A DNA stretch of 31,320 bases from a virus, in IMG/VR virus record IMGVR_UViG_3300042368_000355, positions 1 through 31,320 of that record; one strand, given 5' to 3'. The position numbers and the translations under genes were made by a program. Shown here piece after piece: positions 1-9,505 of the stretch (position 1 is its first letter; each line of letters starts with the position of its first letter). The notes below the pieces were generated by a model. It did no database searches. It worked only from the letters and a program-made list of their open reading frames with translations, and was not told the origin of the DNA.

Positions 1-993
1 TGGAGTTACAGTTACTGTTGCTCCAACTGTTACTGCTGCAGTGTTTGCTGTGTCAACTGTAATGGTTGTTGTTGAACCACTTGTTGAGATAGCAGTAATC
101 TTTGCACCAGATGCAATACCTGTTGCAGCAATCTTGTCGCCAACTTCGGCGCGAGATGCAATAACAGATGATGAAGCAACACCAATAGTAAATCCTGCTG
201 ATGTTCCTGCAACTGTTGCTGTTGTTGTTGCTAGTGCTGACTGGTCTGCACCAGTCTTAGCGTTGAACAAACGTGCTGATTCTACGTAGAATGCACCTTC
301 GTATTGTCCAATTTCTCCAGCATAGATGTTCTCTGGTGTGGAGTAATTGTGTGGGTCGCGCCATCCTGCTGCGCCTGTCTCTGCACGTAGGTCGTGTGAA
401 ACTTCTGGGTGGATACCTGTCCAGTATAGTGAACCCTTACGGTATGCAGCCTTGTTAGCACGCAACTTTGCGACAGCCTTGCGGATGTCTGGTGAGTCGA
501 TTGTTGCAGCAGCAGTGATTGTTGCTGTTGATGTCGCTGTTGAACCACCGTAGATTACGTTGCTTCCACTGCGTAGTGTTGTCATTGCAACCTGGTCGAT
601 TGAATCTGCAAGGTTGAATGCGATGATGTTAGCAATTGCTGGGTCTACATCTGCTAGAGAGAATAGTTCCAACGCACGTGTTACAAGAACAGAGTTACCG
701 TACTCGTTAAGAGTAATTGTAACTGTGTTAGGTGTTGACAATGCTACTGCATCTGGGTCAACTGTCTCTGTTAGTGTGCTTGTTGCTGCTGTTAGGTCCT
801 CGTACTTTTGTAGTACTACTGTTGAACCTGGGATTGATTGCTGTGCTGGAGTCTTGTCTGCGACTGAACGAATTAGTGGCTCTGAACGGAGAGCGAATTC
901 TAGAAGACGGTCGTATGCCTTCTGTACAAGACCTGCACCGCCGACGGTACCTCCGAGAGAAGTACTGCCTGTGGATGTATATGCGTTAGGCAT
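1..993 (-). CDS. Major capsid protein, N4-gp56-like family (partial, 3' end beyond window)
   Basis: Builds the icosahedral head. The first 331 residues are visible and the frame is still open at the left edge. Residues 25-145 read like N4 gp56-type coat proteins: an N-terminal helix with a run of LEFALRSEPLIRSVADK, an extended strand around 55-65, and a helix-rich stretch LALADSIDQVAMTTLRSG-like at 128-143. From about residue 255 the protein becomes rich in Thr, Ala, Ser and Val with the spacing of an Ig-like beta domain, possibly a surface decoration domain. The start is chosen because GGAGGTGA lies 6 bases before the ATG. It is directly downstream of the scaffold gene, the usual head-gene order. 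The family call rests on remembered motif similarity; other HK97-fold coat families are possible. Confidence 0.8.
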   Translation of the reverse strand, partial: MPNAYTSTGSTSLGGTVGGAGLVQKAYDRLLEFALRSEPLIRSVADKTPAQQSIPGSTVVLQKYEDLTAATSTLTETVDPDAVALSTPNTVTITLNEYGNSVLVTRALELFSLADVDPAIANIIAFNLADSIDQVAMTTLRSGSNVIYGGSTATSTATITAAATIDSPDIRKAVAKLRANKAAYRKGSLYWTGIHPEVSHDLRAETGAAGWRDPHNYSTPENIYAGEIGQYEGAFYVESARLFNAKTGADQSALATTTATVAGTSAGFTIGVASSSVIASRAEVGDKIAATGIASGAKITAISTSGSTTTITVDTANTAAVTVGATVTVTP

Positions 994-999
994 ATGCGG

Positions 1000-1007
1000 T
1001 CACCTCC
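1000..1007 (-). promoter_or_regulatory. Strong ribosome binding site of the capsid gene
   Basis: On the minus strand this reads GGAGGTGA, an almost full complement to the 16S rRNA 3' end, 6 bases before the capsid ATG. It is the strongest such site in the window, as expected for the most abundant virion protein, and it fixes the capsid start. Confidence 0.8.
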
Positions 1008-1026
1008 AAGTGACTATGAACGGATA

Positions 1027-1506
1027 TTATTGTTGTGAGCGTAGAATTGCCAGAATGTCTTCTTCAGACGTTGCCTGAGACATTCTGTATTCAATATCAT
1101 TTGCTCGGTCAGGGGTCATAGCATTCTGGGTAACCAAGTCCTGGTTGCGTAATGCAGCGCGGTCTTCTTGGGATATTCCTGATGCTTCTTCGTTAACCGT
1201 TAGTCCGAACAAGTCTGCATTATCATCGAGCCAGTTAGAAACTGAATCTTCGTTAATGTCATCCAAGTCCTTCATTACTAAACGGGCTGCTTTAAGATTG
1301 ACGCCCTTCTTTTCTAGTACTGACTTGACAATTGCCTCACGCTGCGTCTTGGAAAATCCCTCAAGTTGCTCAGTAAGTTCTTTGATACGCTTCTCATCTG
1401 CACGCTTGGCTTTTCGCAACTTTTTAAGTAAGTCGCTTCCATCCATCGGTGCTTCTTCGATTGTATCTAGGTCATCGTCTTCGTCGTCCCAGTAGTTGTT
1501 GCTCAT
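1027..1506 (-). CDS. Capsid scaffolding/assembly protein
   Basis: 159 residues. The first 25 residues are very acidic (DDEDDD, EE), residues 28-60 are a charged Lys/Glu coiled coil (LLKKLRKAKRADEKRIKEL), and the rest is helical and hydrophilic. This is the usual make-up of phage scaffolds that template procapsid assembly and are then expelled or degraded. The gene sits directly upstream of the major capsid gene with a 33-base gap. A GAAGGGTGG sequence precedes the ATG at suitable spacing. No catalytic motif is visible, so this is a scaffold without a fused protease. Assigned from position and composition, not from a sequence motif. Confidence 0.7.
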   Translation of the reverse strand: MSNNYWDDEDDDLDTIEEAPMDGSDLLKKLRKAKRADEKRIKELTEQLEGFSKTQREAIVKSVLEKKGVNLKAARLVMKDLDDINEDSVSNWLDDNADLFGLTVNEEASGISQEDRAALRNQDLVTQNAMTPDRANDIEYRMSQATSEEDILAILRSQQ

Positions 1507-1546
1507 AGCAACGCCACCCTTCTATTCGTAGTTAGTTCGCAAGCCT

Positions 1547-1572
1547 CAGATACCATTCGGGGAAATGGTCTG
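1547..1572 (-). promoter_or_regulatory. Intergenic hairpin upstream of scaffold and capsid genes
   Basis: In the 124-base gap before the scaffold gene the minus strand can form CAGA-CCATT / AATGG-(TA)-TCTG around a TCCCCG loop. No T tract follows, so it is not a standard terminator. It could be an RNA processing or stabilising element that lets scaffold and capsid mRNA accumulate separately from the upstream genes. Confidence 0.35.
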
Positions 1573-1630
1573 GCTCTTACTCCCAGTCTGTTACGCTGGC
1601 GGGGCTGGTCGGTCCGCTCAGGATTCTGTT

Positions 1631-3046
1631 TTAGATTACGCGATTAGCACGAGATTGTGAAGCAAGCGCTCTAGGACTTGTCCCAGCCTTGCCCATAAAT
1701 CGTGCTTCTTCTTGCATTGTTAAATCTTCTAGTGCCTTAAGTTCCTTGGCAGACTTGCCAATTACAGCATCTGTTAAACCAGAAACACCTAGTGACTTAA
1801 CTCCAGAGATTTCTGCAAGTTTCTGCTCTGTCTCTCGTGCACGAGAAATCTGACCAAACTGTGGAAGGGTGCTTTCAAATGTTCCACCACTTCTAGCAAT
1901 TTGTTGTGCTCGCTCATTGGTAATTCCACTAAGCAATGTAGGACTTACGCCAAGTCCTTGCTGCTCTGCAGCACTAAGTACTTCATAACCAGTAAGTTCT
2001 TGCTGTAGTTGCTTAGCACCCTTATCGCCAAGAGCCAAAGCCTTAGCAAGTTGCACTCTGTCAAGAGTTGGAAAGAATCTTCCAATAGTTTTTTTCATAG
2101 AATCTGGTGCTAAATCAATGCGGTCAAAGATGTTAACAATTCTATTACCAAATTCTGTGGCATTTACACCTTTGCTAAGTACATCTCCAAGAAAATCTTC
2201 ATTAGCCAATTCACCTAAATTAGATGCCTTAAGCATATCTCCCATCGTAGATTCTGTTTTAAAGTATTCAGCAATGGTTGGCACAGTAACTGCCTTGCCT
2301 GCTTGCTTCATATCTTGAAGTGCATAGATTCCTCTAAATCGTTTGGTAAAGTCAGCCATTGCTGGGTTATTACGAGACTCAAGAAGAGCCATATTAAATG
2401 ATTCTTCCGCTGATGCTCCAGTTTTATAAAACTTAGAAACAACCTTATAGAGTTCATTAGCCCAAGGTTTAGCCATCTCTGCTGCACCAAAGAAGGTTGC
2501 AAGTGTTTGCTTGAATACATCCGACGCTAAAGTAGGACCAGTATCTGTTGGGCTAGTAACTGTCGGTGTTGGTGGAGGAGTAGTACCTGGTGGAGGAGTA
2601 GTACCTGGTGGAGGAGTAGTACCTGGTGGAGGAGTAGTACCTGGTGGAGGAGTAGTACCTGGAGGAGTAGTAGTAGTTGGTGTTCCATCTACACGATTGC
2701 GACCAGGTTCCCAACCAGCGGCTTTTGAGCCTACAAGAGGTGAACCAATTGGCATAATAATTTGCCATTCACCGTCTACGCTACCAACCCATTTAACCTG
2801 CCCACCGCCAGCAATTTGCTCTGGTGACATAACTGGCTTGGCTGCTACAGCCTGTGCCGCTGCTACTTGTGCAGTAATATTTGCTGCATAGTCAACAGAA
2901 GAGCCAATATCTCTACCTAGTGCTTTTTCAACTGGTGACTGAAAAGTTTTAGTTGGAACAGGCGCCGCTGCAGCACGCATAGCAGCAGCCTTTGTCTGCT
3001 CATCAACAACAGTAAATGGAGTTAATACATAATCTTTGTCTCTCAT
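1631..3046 (-). CDS. Probable virion protein with proline/threonine repeat linker
   Basis: 471 residues, family not recognised. Residues 1-110 are Ala-rich with a short beta segment (VKWVGSVDGEWQIIMPIG) that looks like a small SH3-like or tail-associated fold. Residues about 120-165 are a Pro/Thr/Gly linker made of GTTPPP units. Residues about 170-471 are largely alpha helical. The start overlaps the stop of the upstream gene as TAATG, so translation is probably coupled. Its place between the giant virion protein and the scaffold suggests a minor or internal virion protein or head-to-tail connector. The linker would tether the N-terminal domain flexibly. No enzyme motif seen. Confidence 0.6.
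   Translation of the reverse strand: MRDKDYVLTPFTVVDEQTKAAAMRAAAAPVPTKTFQSPVEKALGRDIGSSVDYAANITAQVAAAQAVAAKPVMSPEQIAGGGQVKWVGSVDGEWQIIMPIGSPLVGSKAAGWEPGRNRVDGTPTTTTPPGTTPPPGTTPPPGTTPPPGTTPPPGTTPPPTPTVTSPTDTGPTLASDVFKQTLATFFGAAEMAKPWANELYKVVSKFYKTGASAEESFNMALLESRNNPAMADFTKRFRGIYALQDMKQAGKAVTVPTIAEYFKTESTMGDMLKASNLGELANEDFLGDVLSKGVNATEFGNRIVNIFDRIDLAPDSMKKTIGRFFPTLDRVQLAKALALGDKGAKQLQQELTGYEVLSAAEQQGLGVSPTLLSGITNERAQQIARSGGTFESTLPQFGQISRARETEQKLAEISGVKSLGVSGLTDAVIGKSAKELKALEDLTMQEEARFMGKAGTSPRALASQSRANRVI
2571..2660 (-). repeat. Five perfect 18-bp tandem repeats encoding GTTPPP units
   Basis: On the plus strand the unit is GGTGGAGGAGTAGTACCT, repeated five times without a mismatch and followed by a shortened sixth copy. 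It is in frame and codes for a Pro/Thr/Gly hinge in the overlapping virion protein. Perfect identity between units, down to third codon positions, points to recent expansion or active slippage. Confidence 0.9.
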
Positions 3047-4173
3047 TATACTCCGAATCCCATCGCTCGTGCTATTCCTACTGCAGAATCGCGTGCTAGT
3101 TCTTTAGACCAACTTGCCTTCTCTGAGTTAGGGTGATTCTTTAGGTAGTCAACCCAGTCAGATAGTGAACCCATCTGTACATTTCCTGCTGTTCCATCTG
3201 GACGAACAAACTTGTCAAGGTCTGGATTGTCTAAATCAATTGTATTTGGGTCAATCTCCCAGTACTTAGCCATCTGGTTGACATATGGTTCTACAACATC
3301 CATAACAGTTAAGCCAGGAGTATCTTGTAATCTCTTTGCAAACAATGGGTAACGCTTTGCAGCCTTGGCTCCTAGGTCTTTTTTAAGAGCATCAATAGTC
3401 TGCTTGCCTGAAGCAAGTGCTACGCCAAGGGCATTGATTTCTTTCTGGCTTAAATCAGATATTCCGTTATCTTTAAGAATAGATTTAATTGAGGCAATCT
3501 GTGTGATTGCGCTAGATGGCAACTTGGTTGTATCACCTAGGTTAACCTTTGCCCACAAGAAAGACTCTGTAAAATCTTTAGCGTTAAACAATGATGGTGT
3601 AACAACGGTCTCTGTGCCACCAGTGGCAGCCTTACGAGTAGTTGTCTTGCCAGAAGCCTTAGCCTCAACGTTTAACTTGTTAAAGAATTCTTTCTTATCA
3701 GCATCACTTAGTACGCTAATGTCAAATCCAATTGTGCTTGCAATTTTGCCTAGTAATGCATCTGCTGTAATTTGGTCGTACTCTGTGTATGTTACGCTTT
3801 CGCCATTAACAGCAGGAGAGTTCTTTGTTAGAACAGCAAGAACATCCCAAGGGCTTTTCTTCTGTCCTTCTTTAAAGGCAGCAATAGCACCATCTACAAT
3901 GTCATTCCATAGAGCCTGACGGGCAGAATCGGTTGGTTGCTTGTTAGCAATAGTAAGCAAGTACTGGGTAAGTGAAACTTGTGCACTTGATGGCAGTTTA
4001 GCAAAAGACTTCTTAACTACAGAAGCATCAGCCTTGACTAAGTTACCGTTTTTATCTGGCATCCAGATATAGGTAATTTTAGGACCCGCACTTGGCTTTC
4101 TAGGTACAACAATAGTAGGAGGTGCTGGAATACCAGAGGCAGAAGATGAAGACGTTTCTGGTGCTGTTGTCAT
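3046..4173 (-). CDS. Hypothetical structural protein, 375 residues
   Basis: Not recognised. Residues 1-30 are a low-complexity Ser/Pro segment beginning MTTAPE, the same first six residues as the 160-residue protein at 9502-9984. The remainder is mainly helical and soluble, with no transmembrane segment or catalytic motif. The start overlaps the stop of the 1709-residue gene as ATGA, and its stop overlaps the next gene as TAATG, so three virion genes are translationally linked. Position between the giant protein and the scaffold suggests a minor head or ejection protein. Confidence 0.6.
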   Translation of the reverse strand: MTTAPETSSSSASGIPAPPTIVVPRKPSAGPKITYIWMPDKNGNLVKADASVVKKSFAKLPSSAQVSLTQYLLTIANKQPTDSARQALWNDIVDGAIAAFKEGQKKSPWDVLAVLTKNSPAVNGESVTYTEYDQITADALLGKIASTIGFDISVLSDADKKEFFNKLNVEAKASGKTTTRKAATGGTETVVTPSLFNAKDFTESFLWAKVNLGDTTKLPSSAITQIASIKSILKDNGISDLSQKEINALGVALASGKQTIDALKKDLGAKAAKRYPLFAKRLQDTPGLTVMDVVEPYVNQMAKYWEIDPNTIDLDNPDLDKFVRPDGTAGNVQMGSLSDWVDYLKNHPNSEKASWSKELARDSAVGIARAMGFGV

Positions 4174-7100
4174 TCCTTAGGCTCCTTTATATTTAAACTA
4201 TCATTGCTGTAATAGCGCGTAATGATTCTTTGTAAGGTTGGGTCCCACAAAGGAAGGGTTTCTTCAAGATATAATTGCCATTGCTCTTCAATTGCACCCT
4301 TGTATCCTGTTGGTGCATCTAGCCGAGCCTTGCCAAATGATTCTCTGTATTCAATAAATTTCTTAGCGTGAGTCCAGAACTGTGTGTTTCCAAACTTCTT
4401 CATAAACTTTTCGTCGCTTATGATTTCCTTAAGACCAGCGGATTGATAGAAAGCACTATCTTTAGCACCTGCACCTCCGCCATACTCAAGGAACCAAGCC
4501 TTACTTACAGTGCCTAGCGTTTCAGCGTATGCTCTAAGTTGGTCCTTTAATTCTGGAACACTGAGATAACTCTTATAGTCAGCCGCCTTTGCTGCAGCAT
4601 TTAACTCATCTTTATATTCTGTATAAGCCTTCCAAAGACGTGACTTAGTAAGTTCGTCCTCAACCATTTGCGGTGTCTTAAGTTGTGAGTTAAGTACAGT
4701 TCCACCAGGAAGAGTTGCATTAGGGTCATTAAGGAACTTACCTACCTGAATGTTATAATCTCTTGGTAAGTCAGCAGTCATTAACCCAACAAGTGATGGG
4801 TCAAGACGTTCTAGTTGCTTAGCAAGACCAGAGAAATCTTCATAAATACGACTGTAAGCCTTCTGACTTGCTGGGAAATATGCAACTTTATCGCGTGCGC
4901 CACCAACAAATAGACGGTCTATTGGGAAGTCTGCACCACCTGCAAGACGCATTTGCTTCTGGAATTCATCTTCTGCAAGAGTAGATGCTTGCATTTCAGT
5001 AAATGGCTTACCAGTCTTAGGGTCAGTCTTAGCCTTGTACTTGTCATACAACATATAGTAGTAATCAGAGAACAGTGCATCAGGACGAGACTCAACATAT
5101 TGAGGTGTACCAAGTAGAGAAAACATCTGTGTGCGGAACTTACGGTAGTAGATGCTTTCCGTACCCTTACGAATACTCTCTTCTGTAGGCTTAGGACCTA
5201 TCTTCATCTCGTAAAGAATTTGCTGACGTTGAGCCTCAGAGAGTAGTGAGTTGACCCACATCTCATCTGTTGTACTCTTATTCAAAGCAGTTGCTAGATT
5301 ACGTGCCCAAGCAGGTGTAAATGTACGCCCTAATTGAGTCTTTAAATCAGGTTCAATTCCGTATGGGAACAACTCTTCGTATGAGTATCCAGGAATTCTT
5401 CCGACTGTTTTGTCGATAGTTTTCTTAATCTCATCCTCAGTACTTACCTTCCAAGATAAAGCACGTCCAATAGCAAGTGGTACTAAATAAGATGGACCAG
5501 GTAAGTTTGCAATGTAATTAGTTGAACGAGCACTAATAGTTACACCCTTGCCATCGTTGAGTCCCATTTCCTTTGTGCCAGGAATAAGCAGATATTCTGC
5601 TTCCATAGGATTCTCAACTGGGTTACCGTACTTATCTACACCAAATGAGTTGTATAAACCGTAGTAACTATTAAGGAATCCACCCATACGCCCAGGCTGC
5701 TTGACGGCAAACCCACCATAGCGATAGATACCAGAAGCAGCAGCATTAGGAAATGTAGTCAATGTTCTTGCAAGGTACAAAGCACGCTGCTGGCGTGGAA
5801 TTGTATAAAACGTCTTGCTAATGTTTGCAACCATTTCTGTTGCAACTGCTGGACGTAAAGCAAGAATTGTTGCAAGTGTTACTTCTTGTCCTTGAGCAAC
5901 AAGCATATTTGCTTTTTCAGTTAGACGCTTAGAAAAGTCAACAGTTCCATAAACTTCACGAATCAAATTTTCTGGCTTAAGTAAAAACTTCCAAGCACTT
6001 GACGTCCATAAATCAATTGCTTCATTCGCACCTTTTAAAAGATTAGTAGGCTTTCCGTATGGAACATCTAGTGGCTGAATGCCAACCATCTGGTCTAATT
6101 TATCACCCAGTAATTTTTCTAAATCAGTCTTCCTAACAGGACCTGCAGCAGCAAGTAGTTGTGCATCCTTAGTAGGTAGATAACGATTGACATATGAGAA
6201 TCCCTCATCAACCATATCTGTCAACTGGTCAATTGGACGACCCATTGAACGAGCATAAGATTTACCTTGATTAGTAGCAGCCCAAGCAAGAAGAGTTTCG
6301 CGTGACTTACCAGCAAGAATCTGGTCAACCAACATATCCCCACGCATAAAGTTGTTGACTACATAAGCCAACTCATCAAAGTATATAGGGTCTGCAACAT
6401 TGGTAATAGCCTGTGGACCATTTCTAAAGATTGTGTCAAACTTTGCTACAGTTGCTTTGCTACCAAGAATTTCAATTGTTCTTGTATTGTTGCTCGATAT
6501 TTCACTAAAGTAACCATCACCAAAATGCTCGCGGCTGCGCATAGATGGCATTTCAAATACTTGACCATCAGCCAGTACAATCTTTTCTGTTTCAGGCAAC
6601 AAAGGTTTTTTCTCGTAACGACCTTCTGCTACAGAGAATATCTCTCCACGTTCTTTAACCTTAGGTCCAAGTTCATCAAGAGCATCACCAATTGCTTTAT
6701 ATCTTGCTGCAATTAATGCATCTAAATCATTAATTTCTGGAGCAAGAGTATTGATAGTTTGAGATGCTTTAGCAATTAAAAGTTCTGCATTACGAATCTC
6801 AGAGGCATAACGCTCACCTGCACGAGCATCTGCTGGCAGGTCCTTAAGTGTCTGGATTCTACGGCGCAGACCATACAAAGATGGAACATTAACGGGCTTA
6901 CCATATTCAACGGTGTACCTATTGAGTTGTGCTTCAAGATAATCAACCATCTTCTCTGCAGCACGCAAGTCTTCCTTGACTACATCCGCCCATTCACGCT
7001 TGGTTGCTGGAGATACACCAGGAACATCTGCAAATAGTTGCTCGTACTTAGCGTATGTAATATCTCGATTCGTAATAGCCATATCGTATTGCTGTGACAA

Positions 7101-9299
7101 AGCCTTAATTTCTTTTTGAATCTCTTTTTTTGCACTAGGCAAAAGAGTTTTAGACTTTTCAATATTACGAATTACAAAATTTGCGCTGTTTTTAATAATC
7201 TGTCTACCCGCAGCACCAAACATAGCGGTAGCAAACTTGCTACCCTCAGCCATTGTTGCTGCTAATAAAGGTTCAAAGATTGAGTTCTTTGGAATATAAC
7301 TGAAACGATATAATGCTGAGATAGAGAAAGCCTTGTTTCCAAGTTCAAATATGCCACGCATAGAATCACGTGCAACTCCACCAGTAGTCTGAATAGCACC
7401 AGTTACCATATTTTGCTCACGACGTGCAGCACGGGCGAGCATTCTATCAAGTTCACCAAATGGCAAGACTGGCATTGAGTTAGCAAGTTGAGCCTGGACT
7501 TTTGGAGCAACCTGAATTCTTACGCCCGTTGGGTCCATTGCTGTACCCATACGGCTTAGATTTCCGTGCACAGTGTATACATCTTGCAATAAATTATCAA
7601 CAAAACCATCAATTCGTTCTGTATTGCGGAACCCACGAGTAAAAGCAATTGCGCGAGTTAACTCTACATTGAGATTGTTAATCATTGCTGCTCGTTCGCC
7701 GTCAGTCTTTGCTGACACAAACTTATCAATTATCTCAGTGCGATATTGAGAGACAGTCATTTTAACACCTTCGTGGTTTTCAATAATTCTGTCACCACGA
7801 GTAAACAAAGGAATATCATCAAAAGTAGCAATCAGTTCATCGATGCCATTTTGAGGACGGATACCTGAGTTAGTAATAAAACCCTTAGGCATCATTGTTC
7901 CAAATGTACGAATAAGAACCGTACTTGGTCCATTGAGATATTTGCTTTGCAGTACTGTTTGTGTAAATCCACCAACATTAGAAAAGTCGCGTTCAATGGT
8001 AGCAGTTCTAATTTTTCCAGCACGAGAGCGCACAGCAGCAAAGCCTTCACGTCCAAGGACTGGCTCTGCTGGCTTATAGTTCTTACCAAAAAATGTTGGT
8101 TCTGTTGAGACAATACCAGTAGTTGGGTCTTCAACTTCCTTTAAGAAAGCATCATAAATTTCTTGGTGCTTAGGGTTCTTTTTAATAGCATCATCAAATG
8201 CACCAAAAACACGACCAGAAGTTTCAGGAGTTACTCTTGGAAGTTGTCCAGTAGATGCGTAGTTTCCTTGAATAACCAAGTTACCATCACCTAATACCCA
8301 TAGGTCATCGCGCATACCCGCAGAAGCAAGGCGCTCAATTGCTGGAGCATAAGCCTTATCTGCAAGAATCAAGTCACGAACAAACTCTGGGTCCTTAGTA
8401 TCTCTAACAAGAGCAGGAAGTCGAGAGTTATTGCTATGCTTTTTAACAATTCTTGTAATGTCAATAATATTTTCTGATGCAGCAAGGTCTTCAATGTCTT
8501 GTCCAAAGACAGTCAAGTTGCCCTCTGTTCCACCAGACTTACGGAATGTAATGTGTTGGTTGATTAAATCCTCAGCCTCAGGCATAGCATTAACATCTCC
8601 TACACGGAAACGTGTATTAAGACCAGCCTTTAGTGCGCTAGCGCGTACACCTGCAGCAAGACCTACACCTGCAACGTTGATTGCAACGTTCTTAATTAAA
8701 AAGTCGTTTGTTCCTGTAATCCACTTGCCAAGAGTATTTTCCTCAAAGTTTTTCTGAATCTGTGCATCGTCCCACAGGTCAACATCTGCAACATCTATGC
8801 CACCATTTTTAAGAATAAGACTTTGAAAGTCGCCTAGCGGTGTAAGATTACTCTTAAGAAGAGATACACCAAGAGAAACTTTTTCGCTTCGCTCGTAAGC
8901 ATCAATTACATCCGAGAACTGAAAACCTTTACCATACTCACCAGCCTTATATAAACGGCTAGTTGGGTCAGTAAGTAAAAATGCTGTCGAAATGGGACGA
9001 GCAATGATAGGGCTAAATACATATTGCTCAGCCTTCTGTGCAGCGTAAAGAACTGGGTCAACAGCCTTTGCAACGCTTGTATCAACAGTAGAAAGTCCAG
9101 CCTTTTTCAAAGCCTTCTGTGTTCCAGCCTCAGCGGCAATACCTGCTGCAGCGGCAGCGGTTGGGTCACCTTTAAATGTTTGTGCAGCACCTAGTTGAGC
9201 GCCAGATGATGCAACATTTCCAACAAGTGCACCAGGAATCGATGCAATTCCTTTAGCAGCACCTTTAAGAGAGTTGATGAAGTCTTCCCATAACGGCAT
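4170..9299 (-). CDS. Giant 1709-residue virion protein, candidate internal/ejection protein
   Basis: The largest gene in the window. Residues 1-75 are Ala/Gly-rich and resemble a membrane-active or packaging segment (IASIPGALVGNVASSG). A hydrophobic stretch (NVAINVAGVGLAAGVRA) lies near residue 200. A long charged helical region around residues 700-860 (KKEIQKEIKALSQQYD and following) is probably coiled coil. No lysozyme, polymerase or protease motif is apparent. It lies between portal-side genes and scaffold/capsid, where short-tailed phages keep large internal virion or DNA-ejection proteins. A tape-measure role is less likely because no tail assembly genes flank it. Starts by TAATG overlap with the upstream gene. 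The role is inferred from size, position and composition. Confidence 0.6.
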   Translation of the reverse strand: MPLWEDFINSLKGAAKGIASIPGALVGNVASSGAQLGAAQTFKGDPTAAAAAGIAAEAGTQKALKKAGLSTVDTSVAKAVDPVLYAAQKAEQYVFSPIIARPISTAFLLTDPTSRLYKAGEYGKGFQFSDVIDAYERSEKVSLGVSLLKSNLTPLGDFQSLILKNGGIDVADVDLWDDAQIQKNFEENTLGKWITGTNDFLIKNVAINVAGVGLAAGVRASALKAGLNTRFRVGDVNAMPEAEDLINQHITFRKSGGTEGNLTVFGQDIEDLAASENIIDITRIVKKHSNNSRLPALVRDTKDPEFVRDLILADKAYAPAIERLASAGMRDDLWVLGDGNLVIQGNYASTGQLPRVTPETSGRVFGAFDDAIKKNPKHQEIYDAFLKEVEDPTTGIVSTEPTFFGKNYKPAEPVLGREGFAAVRSRAGKIRTATIERDFSNVGGFTQTVLQSKYLNGPSTVLIRTFGTMMPKGFITNSGIRPQNGIDELIATFDDIPLFTRGDRIIENHEGVKMTVSQYRTEIIDKFVSAKTDGERAAMINNLNVELTRAIAFTRGFRNTERIDGFVDNLLQDVYTVHGNLSRMGTAMDPTGVRIQVAPKVQAQLANSMPVLPFGELDRMLARAARREQNMVTGAIQTTGGVARDSMRGIFELGNKAFSISALYRFSYIPKNSIFEPLLAATMAEGSKFATAMFGAAGRQIIKNSANFVIRNIEKSKTLLPSAKKEIQKEIKALSQQYDMAITNRDITYAKYEQLFADVPGVSPATKREWADVVKEDLRAAEKMVDYLEAQLNRYTVEYGKPVNVPSLYGLRRRIQTLKDLPADARAGERYASEIRNAELLIAKASQTINTLAPEINDLDALIAARYKAIGDALDELGPKVKERGEIFSVAEGRYEKKPLLPETEKIVLADGQVFEMPSMRSREHFGDGYFSEISSNNTRTIEILGSKATVAKFDTIFRNGPQAITNVADPIYFDELAYVVNNFMRGDMLVDQILAGKSRETLLAWAATNQGKSYARSMGRPIDQLTDMVDEGFSYVNRYLPTKDAQLLAAAGPVRKTDLEKLLGDKLDQMVGIQPLDVPYGKPTNLLKGANEAIDLWTSSAWKFLLKPENLIREVYGTVDFSKRLTEKANMLVAQGQEVTLATILALRPAVATEMVANISKTFYTIPRQQRALYLARTLTTFPNAAASGIYRYGGFAVKQPGRMGGFLNSYYGLYNSFGVDKYGNPVENPMEAEYLLIPGTKEMGLNDGKGVTISARSTNYIANLPGPSYLVPLAIGRALSWKVSTEDEIKKTIDKTVGRIPGYSYEELFPYGIEPDLKTQLGRTFTPAWARNLATALNKSTTDEMWVNSLLSEAQRQQILYEMKIGPKPTEESIRKGTESIYYRKFRTQMFSLLGTPQYVESRPDALFSDYYYMLYDKYKAKTDPKTGKPFTEMQASTLAEDEFQKQMRLAGGADFPIDRLFVGGARDKVAYFPASQKAYSRIYEDFSGLAKQLERLDPSLVGLMTADLPRDYNIQVGKFLNDPNATLPGGTVLNSQLKTPQMVEDELTKSRLWKAYTEYKDELNAAAKAADYKSYLSVPELKDQLRAYAETLGTVSKAWFLEYGGGAGAKDSAFYQSAGLKEIISDEKFMKKFGNTQFWTHAKKFIEYRESFGKARLDAPTGYKGAIEEQWQLYLEETLPLWDPTLQRIITRYYSNDSLNIKEPKE

Positions 9300-9505
9300 T
9301 ACTTCACCTCCGCTGCTGTAAATGTATCAGGGCTACCACCTTGTACTTCATTACCAGTGATAGTAAGAATAAAGATATCTCTATCTTCTGGTGATTCCCA
9401 AGGAACCATTGCCAAAGGAATTGCTATTTCATAATTGTCATAACCTAGAGAGTTAGCAAACTTGTCTAGATGGTCAAAGAAGTTATTTTCTACCCATCTC
9501 ATCAA
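9299..9505 (-). CDS. Small acidic hypothetical protein, 68 residues
   Basis: Not recognised. A short soluble protein with an aromatic N-terminus (MMRWVENNFFDHLDKF) and an acidic C-terminus. It overlaps its upstream neighbour by ATGA and the giant gene by TAATG, so it is an integral part of the head operon and probably a small virion or chaperone protein for the giant protein downstream. Confidence 0.55.
   Translation of the reverse strand: MMRWVENNFFDHLDKFANSLGYDNYEIAIPLAMVPWESPEDRDIFILTITGNEVQGGSPDTFTAAEVK

Noticed and set aside
2571-2660. CRISPR array
   Set aside because: Repeats are contiguous without spacers and are in frame as GTTPPP codons of a virion gene.
3365-3919. Open frame of 184 codons on the plus strand
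   Set aside because: It lies wholly opposite a well-supported minus-strand gene, lacks a ribosome site and has a composition expected of antisense codon shadow. The same holds for 560-1078 and 2511-2891.
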